DNA from: RHLJ01 sp965601955 | Lineage (GTDB): Bacteria; Bacteroidota; Rhodothermia; Balneolales; Balneolaceae | Direction: 5' to 3' | Assembly: GCA_965601955.1 (NCBI GenBank) | Contig: OZ271855.1 | Span: forward strand, 2,108,001-2,172,000 | Length of the DNA: 64,000 nucleotides | In this document: positions 59,528 to 64,000 of the stretch, in pieces | Position numbering within the stretch: position 1 is the stretch's first letter | Layout of the letters: each line of letters opens with the position of its first letter | Notes under the pieces: generated by a model | What the model saw: only the letters and a program-made list of their open reading frames with translations | What the model was told of the DNA's origin: nothing | Databases searched by the model: none | Translations under genes and position numbers: made by a program

Positions 59528-60934
59528 TTATTCGTCTACACGTTCAAAAGTGTTTGTATTTCCCAGCGACATATATTTTATCGATCCGTCTTCCTCTTCC
59601 TTAAAACCCATGGTTCTAAGCCCGTCTCTACTCTTGAAAAGATTAGGAGATACCTGGTAAAAGACTCTCCCAAATCCACTAAGAGTAAAATCCTCGTTAA
59701 CTCTCAGCTCTTCAATATCTGGTATCCAACTGTTAGTGCAAGAATGGCAGTAGGTACTCCATCGATAATTACCGGCGAATTTATTTAGATTGGATTTCAT
59801 TCTTGATTCGTAGCCATCTACATGTTCTTCACCCAGGCTCCCAAAAAAATCCATAACTGTAGAGAGTACATTGAATCGCAAGCGGCTACCTTCATGATGA
59901 TGTACGACATAAATCCCAAGATCCAATTCCGGAACAAGGGAAAGGTACCCGCTATAGCCAAGCATATCTCCACCATGGCTGTAAGCTGTTAAACCACTTA
60001 CAAAATCCTCATAAAATCCGTAAGCAAAGCCTTCAACTTCAGGGTGTATTTTTGCCTGTTTCGATTTCATTGCGGAAGCCATTTTACTACTTAACACAGT
60101 GGCATTATTCCAGGTACCATTATTTAAGAGCATAAGCATGTATTTGGCCATATCGATAACTGTACTATTGATAGAGGATGCCGGAAAAGTATGATACCAT
60201 TCCCAGGGCTGAGAAATGTTTACTCCGTTTCTAAGTTCATAACCTTCTGCAATGAATGGCTGGTGGTTATCAGGTGGATTTATACTGGTCATACTCATAC
60301 CAAGGGGTTCCCAGATATTCGATTTCATGTAAGACTCTAAATCAGTCCCAGTGATTTCTTCGACAAGCAAACCTGCCAAAGCGATGCTGTAAGTGGAATA
60401 TGAGATGAACTCCCCGGGCTCCCGGACTCTTCGCAGGCGATTTTCCAGAAAATCATTTAATGGGATCAGTTCGTCCTCAGAGAAGACTCTTCTCCCGTTA
60501 ATTTCATCAAATCCGGCTGTATGGGTTAATAGATGATGAGGAGTAATGGGTCTTTTATAAGACTTCGGAACCTGTACTGAGGTCAGATAGCCATTTACAT
60601 CTTCATGAAGATCAATCTTTCCTTCCTCTACTAATTGAAGCAGCGCGAGAGCTGTAAAAGTCTTGGTAACAGATCCTATTCTGAAGATGGTAGAATCGGG
60701 ATTTACATATTCTATTTCCTCTCCCAAAGTGGTGAAGCCGTATCCTCTTTTCAGCACAATCTCTCCATCCTTAACTAAAACATATGCTAATCCAGGAGTA
60801 TGGCTTGATTCCATGTTTTCTTCGATAACGGAATCAAGCCTTGCTTCAAGTACGCTTAGATCTTGCGCCTGAGCTTTGTTAAAAAAAAGAAGTAGTGAAA
60901 AGGCAGTAAACAGGGAAATGTTTTTTTTATTCAC
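59528..60934 (-). CDS. Serine hydrolase, beta-lactamase/DD-peptidase-like, paralogue 2
   Basis: 468 residues with signal peptide 'MNKKNISLFTAFSLLLFFNKAQAQ'. Ser88-x-x-Lys91 in 'FRIGSVTKTFTA', a Y-S-T in 'EFISYSTYSIALAG' where the family usually has Y-S-N, and 'AYSHGGDMLGYSGYL' as third box. The C-terminal ~100 residues form an extra domain with a CxxC ('STYCHSCTNSW') that its neighbour lacks. It overlaps the NTF2-like gene upstream by 8 bases. Confidence 0.85.
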   Translation of the reverse strand: MNKKNISLFTAFSLLLFFNKAQAQDLSVLEARLDSVIEENMESSHTPGLAYVLVKDGEIVLKRGYGFTTLGEEIEYVNPDSTIFRIGSVTKTFTALALLQLVEEGKIDLHEDVNGYLTSVQVPKSYKRPITPHHLLTHTAGFDEINGRRVFSEDELIPLNDFLENRLRRVREPGEFISYSTYSIALAGLLVEEITGTDLESYMKSNIWEPLGMSMTSINPPDNHQPFIAEGYELRNGVNISQPWEWYHTFPASSINSTVIDMAKYMLMLLNNGTWNNATVLSSKMASAMKSKQAKIHPEVEGFAYGFYEDFVSGLTAYSHGGDMLGYSGYLSLVPELDLGIYVVHHHEGSRLRFNVLSTVMDFFGSLGEEHVDGYESRMKSNLNKFAGNYRWSTYCHSCTNSWIPDIEELRVNEDFTLSGFGRVFYQVSPNLFKSRDGLRTMGFKEEEDGSIKYMSLGNTNTFERVDE

Positions 60935-61346
60935 TGTAGCTTTCGTAGGTATACGACTTATGAATAATTTTCCATTCCCCTTTGATTTTCAAGAGTAATA
61001 GATAATCGGTATAAATCCTTTTTCGACCCGGAGTAATGATTTCTATCTTTGCCGAAGCTGCATCATTCACATGATCAATGAACAAGATTTCTCCAATTCT
61101 GTCTCTTTTCTCACCATTTTCGAAATAAGTGATATAAGTCTCTCCCGGAAGTACTCGGAGCTCCCCGTTCTGGATGCTGTACAGGTTTAATTCCTCATGG
61201 AAAGCGCGTTTCAACCGATCAGCCTCTCCATTAGCGGTACCTTCGATATAGTCTACTAAAGTATTTCGAATGGCTTCGGTTTCGGTTTGTGCAAATGCTG
61301 TTGTGCTTACGGTAAAAAGGATGAGTAATAGTAATGTCTGTTTCAT
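60927..61346 (-). CDS. Secreted NTF2-like (lumazine-binding/SnoaL type) protein
   Basis: 139 residues with signal peptide 'MKQTLLLLILFTVSTTAFAQ'. The body ('EAIRNTLVDYIEGTANGEADRLKRAFHEELNLYSI', 'YITYFENGEKRDRIGEILFIDH', 'KRIYTDYLLLLKIKGEWKIIHKSY') is the nuclear-transport-factor-2-like cone fold. Such proteins are frequently annotated 'nuclear transport factor 2 family' or Lumazine_bd_2. Ligand unknown. First gene of an operon with the two serine hydrolases. Confidence 0.82.
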   Translation of the reverse strand: MKQTLLLLILFTVSTTAFAQTETEAIRNTLVDYIEGTANGEADRLKRAFHEELNLYSIQNGELRVLPGETYITYFENGEKRDRIGEILFIDHVNDAASAKIEIITPGRKRIYTDYLLLLKIKGEWKIIHKSYTYESYSE

Positions 61347-61436
61347 TTTCTATGAGTTTGGTTTCAGGTAAAGTCATAAAAAATGAACCCCCATATTTAG
61401 TAAAGGACTTCGGATTTATAAATCTGTAGAAGATTA

Positions 61437-62480
61437 TTAGTCGAAAGATTTTTTGTATTGAGCAGGAGTGATACCGTGCACTTTCTTAAAAGCATTGTAG
61501 AATGACGAATTTGACCGGAACCCTGCTTCTTTACCAATTGCCTCTAGAGTAAGAATAGAATTTTCTCTGAGGAGTTTCTCGGCAGCTTTAACACGGTACT
61601 CATTTACGAAGGCATTAAAACTCTTTCCAAGATTGTCATTCAGGAATTGAGATAGGTAGTGAGGTAATACTTCTAATTGAGAAGCGACATCTGCTATTTT
61701 TAGATCGGGTTGTTTAAAGACTTCTCCTTCAATAAATACCAGCTCAAGCCTGGATGAAAATTCTCTCGCTTCAGATTCAGGGATTTTCCGATTGGAGTAT
61801 TTAACTGGAGTATCAAAGTAAAGTGGATTGTTCCTGACTTTAAAAAACCAGAGTAACGCGGATAGATAGAAAATGAAGGAAAAGGTAAGAGCTCCCATAA
61901 TGTACGAGGTGTATCCACTTGTGTAGTAGGCTAGCCAGATCAAAAATATTCCTACTAGTATGTTGATGCTCCAGACTTCTCCAATGGAAAGTTTCTCTTC
62001 TCTTTTGAATAGCTTAATAAATAACCCCCTTCCAACAACGCCAGAAAGTAAGATATACAAGACCCATTGTGTATAGATACTTCGTACTAAAAAACCTCTC
62101 CAAATATGCCTAAACTCATGATAAGGGTAAAAATATGATAAGAGGATCAAAGCGATAAGCCAGGGAAGAATATTGCCAAGTATGTATCCTGGATGAATCT
62201 GTTTTTTTGAAATCGCACTTTTAATATAGAGGAAAAGGAAAGGGCCAATTAATCCACAAGCTATGAGCCCGATTTGGATAAAAATATTTGAGATTAACGG
62301 GTTGAAATTGAGGAAGACCGATTTCCCAACTCTTATGCTTACCACAAATAAGGTACCTGCAAGGAGGAGGGTAGTTTGATTCTTTTCCTTAATAAAAAAG
62401 GCGAAATATGCGCTTAAGAATAATCCATTGAAGGCTCCAATGGCACTAAAAAAGAATAATGCTGGATTTTCAATATTCAT
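61437..62480 (-). CDS. Membrane-anchored AraC-family transcriptional regulator
   Basis: 347 residues. About seven hydrophobic segments in residues 1-215, then a linker and a C-terminal AraC helix-turn-helix pair: 'LKIADVASQLEVLPHYLSQFLNDNLGKSFNAFVNEYRVKAAEKLL' and 'LTLEAIGKEAGFRSNSSFYNAFKKVHGITPAQYKKSF'. A seven-helix sensor joined to an AraC domain is frequent in Bacteroidota. It is 91 bases upstream of the NTF2-hydrolase operon on the same strand and may control it (inference). Confidence 0.88.
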   Translation of the reverse strand: MNIENPALFFFSAIGAFNGLFLSAYFAFFIKEKNQTTLLLAGTLFVVSIRVGKSVFLNFNPLISNIFIQIGLIACGLIGPFLFLYIKSAISKKQIHPGYILGNILPWLIALILLSYFYPYHEFRHIWRGFLVRSIYTQWVLYILLSGVVGRGLFIKLFKREEKLSIGEVWSINILVGIFLIWLAYYTSGYTSYIMGALTFSFIFYLSALLWFFKVRNNPLYFDTPVKYSNRKIPESEAREFSSRLELVFIEGEVFKQPDLKIADVASQLEVLPHYLSQFLNDNLGKSFNAFVNEYRVKAAEKLLRENSILTLEAIGKEAGFRSNSSFYNAFKKVHGITPAQYKKSFD

Positions 62481-62494
62481 AAACTTCGAAAGGC

Positions 62495-63523
62495 TTAACT
62501 CTTACTTATGGTATTATAAACTTCTGAAGTAAGTTCGGCTACTCTTGACCATGTATAATGTTGCAAAATATGATTCCTTAAATCGGAAGATTCTGGCTTA
62601 TCCAGTGATTTCTTTATAGCCATGGATATGGAATCAGTCGATTTTGGGTCCACGTATTCGGCCCAATTTTTAAAATACTCTTTCGTACCTCCATACCTGG
62701 TTATTACAATATTAGCCCCAGCCAAAGCTGCTTCCATAGCTGCTATGCCCGGAGTTTCGAAAAGAGAAGGGAGTATAAAAGTATTACATGCAGCATAGGC
62801 TGAAGCAAGAAGCTCAGAGTCATGTTCCTGGGTCTCGATTAATGTGACGTTAGAATTAGCCTTAGCCAAACTTTTACAAGCCTCTCCATATTCGTCTTCA
62901 TAAAAAGATCCAATAATTACTATTGGTTGAGAGATGCTGGTAGCTACTTCAAGAAGCTTAATCACATTTTTACGTTGGGCACCAGCATGACCAGCAAAGA
63001 GAACAAAATCCTTCAGTCCACATTTTTCCAAAAATAAATCAGGGCTGGAAAGCTTAAATCGTTCTTCGACTCCATTGGGAATCACCCGAACCTTTGCCGA
63101 TGGAATATCAAAAGCATGTTTGATAAGATCAGCCTCTTCATGAGTATTTGGAACTAATATATCAGCGAGATTACAAGCCTGTGCTTTTATCCCATATTCT
63201 GAGCTTATTCCTGAACCTAGTTTCGAAGCCGTTTTTTCAAGCTTGAGTTTTAGAGCAATATCCTTTGCAGATCTTGATGAAAAGAAAACGGGAGAAAGCA
63301 CAGTTTTTATTTCTTGTTCAGAACACCTTCTTAATATCCCCAGGGTCTCAGGACCTGCAGTAAAAATATGAACAAAATCTACATCTATGGAATCTTGCCA
63401 TGGAGAAATAAAATCGACCTCTATGCCTAAGTCTTTCAGGCTTTTTGCAGTCTGTTGTGCTTGAGTTCTGACTCCTCCATTAACTGCAGCAATAGATAAA
63501 GGAGCAATAAATCCAACTTTCAT
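62495..63523 (-). CDS. Glycosyltransferase, GT4/GT1 type (GT-B fold)
   Basis: 342 residues. N-terminal half starts 'MKVGFIAPLSIAAVNGGVRTQAQQTAKSLKDLGIEVDFISP'; the C-terminal half has the donor-binding pattern 'VIPNGVEERFKLSSPDLFL', 'LFAGHAGAQRKNV', 'FILPSLFETPGIAAMEAALAGANIVIT' (the E-x7-E motif) and 'YVDPKSTDSISMAIKKSL'. A nucleotide-sugar-dependent enzyme for a surface polysaccharide or glycolipid. It overlaps the next upstream gene, the possible polysaccharide deacetylase, by 4 bases. Confidence 0.87.
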   Translation of the reverse strand: MKVGFIAPLSIAAVNGGVRTQAQQTAKSLKDLGIEVDFISPWQDSIDVDFVHIFTAGPETLGILRRCSEQEIKTVLSPVFFSSRSAKDIALKLKLEKTASKLGSGISSEYGIKAQACNLADILVPNTHEEADLIKHAFDIPSAKVRVIPNGVEERFKLSSPDLFLEKCGLKDFVLFAGHAGAQRKNVIKLLEVATSISQPIVIIGSFYEDEYGEACKSLAKANSNVTLIETQEHDSELLASAYAACNTFILPSLFETPGIAAMEAALAGANIVITRYGGTKEYFKNWAEYVDPKSTDSISMAIKKSLDKPESSDLRNHILQHYTWSRVAELTSEVYNTISKS

Positions 63524-64000
63524 AGTTTCTTCCTATTTCGCCAGTCTAAGATAGAAGTTTTAAGTAATTGGAATGAAGAAGAAGTAAGTTCTTTGAGTTC
63601 TTCAATAGTTGGATGGCTTATTTCAGCAAATGATTTGGTTGAGGTCTTAATTACCTTATCAGAATCTTTGATGTGAATCAAATTAAAAGCCTGATGATCG
63701 TTTGATTGTTGGTAAATCAAATCAGAAGAGCCTCGAAAGGTTACCTCTCCTGAAGCTTCTTCAAAAAAAGCTTCGAACGAAGTTGAAATGCGTTTTTTCC
63801 AGAAGATTGCATACTCGAGAAAAGATAGTTTTGTAAGTCCTAGTTCGTTTACTTCTTCAAAGATACTATTCCATAAGCTAGTTCCAGACTGCAAAGGGTG
63901 GTGGTAGAATACAACCGGGTAATGTCGTGCCAGTTTCCTTTTCAAGCTCTTTGAGAAGTACTGCTCCATTTCTGCTTCCGAAATTCGTTTTCTACTCATA
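63520..64000 (-). CDS. Probable polysaccharide deacetylase, C-terminal part (5' end outside window)
   Basis: 159 residues are visible from an ATG at 63999, right at the window edge, so the frame probably continues beyond base 64000. The stretch 'HYPVVFYHHPLQSG' and 'LTKLSFLEYAIFWKKR' resemble the end of NodB-type deacetylases from surface polysaccharide clusters. The last ~90 residues are not recognised. Its neighbour is a glycosyltransferase overlapping by 4 bases, consistent with a glycan locus. Family call is tentative. Confidence 0.45.
   Translation of the reverse strand, partial: MSRKRISEAEMEQYFSKSLKRKLARHYPVVFYHHPLQSGTSLWNSIFEEVNELGLTKLSFLEYAIFWKKRISTSFEAFFEEASGEVTFRGSSDLIYQQSNDHQAFNLIHIKDSDKVIKTSTKSFAEISHPTIEELKELTSSSFQLLKTSILDWRNRKKL

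Overview
The window reads as a stretch of chromosome from a member of the Bacteroidota/Balneolota (FCB) group, probably free-living and aquatic. Reasons: several promoter-like TAnnTTTG elements (best before the SRPBCC gene at 52309), a bacillithiol enzyme (BshC), PKD-repeat and FecR-type surface proteins, a two-component-propeller sensor kinase, GNVGIGT-repeat adhesin-like proteins and many TTG starts. The genus cannot be fixed from sequence alone. No rRNA, tRNA, CRISPR array, integrase or transposase was seen.

Layout. 1-5455: the tail of a DUF3047 protein, an RND/MMPL exporter, then three minus-strand genes (methyltransferase, nitroreductase-like, NAD(P)H:flavin-type oxidoreductase). 5678-8317: an isolated, A+T-richer gene for a two-ATPase Clp/Hsp100-like protein whose last ~240 residues resemble release factor 2 with the GGQ domain removed; this is the most unusual gene here. 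8403-13910: CAAX-type protease, alpha/beta hydrolase, two duplicated adhesin-like proteins and an MFS transporter, punctuated by four copies of one terminator-like repeat. 14036-20144: a tightly packed minus-strand run trkA-trkH-gntK-gnd-gntP (potassium uptake plus gluconate uptake and oxidation). 20225-28850: histidine kinase, FecR-domain protein and a 1571-residue PKD protein in one operon. 29051-30665: a small winged-helix-like protein and alanine dehydrogenase.

30753-36605 looks like an accessory block: a cytoplasmic subtilisin-like protease, a histidine-rich partner, and a propeller sensor kinase with its LuxR-type regulator. The DNA is A+T-rich up to about 34850 and then returns to normal inside the kinase gene. 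36607-44207 is housekeeping: LolC/E-type permease, lysS, phosphopantetheinyl transferase, a DUF2520 protein, an alkyltransferase-like protein, two thioredoxin-fold proteins, queD-queE and an SDR. 44214-47569 carries minus-strand envelope genes (RDD protein, cupin, beta-barrel, collagen-like lipoprotein). 47761-58415 is a long plus-strand series: bifunctional nuclease-like protein, bshC, 5-formyl-THF cyclo-ligase, PspC, tmk, SRPBCC, aroE, pgeF-like, dxr, rseP, psd, pssA. 58425-64000 is minus strand: two serine beta-lactamase-like hydrolases with an NTF2-like protein, a membrane AraC regulator, a glycosyltransferase and the end of a probable polysaccharide deacetylase.

Functional links: Psd and PssA make phosphatidylethanolamine; QueD and QueE make queuosine precursors; GntP, GntK and Gnd carry gluconate into the pentose phosphate pathway; TrkA and TrkH form one transporter. 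All assignments are from reading translated sequence; no database search was run.
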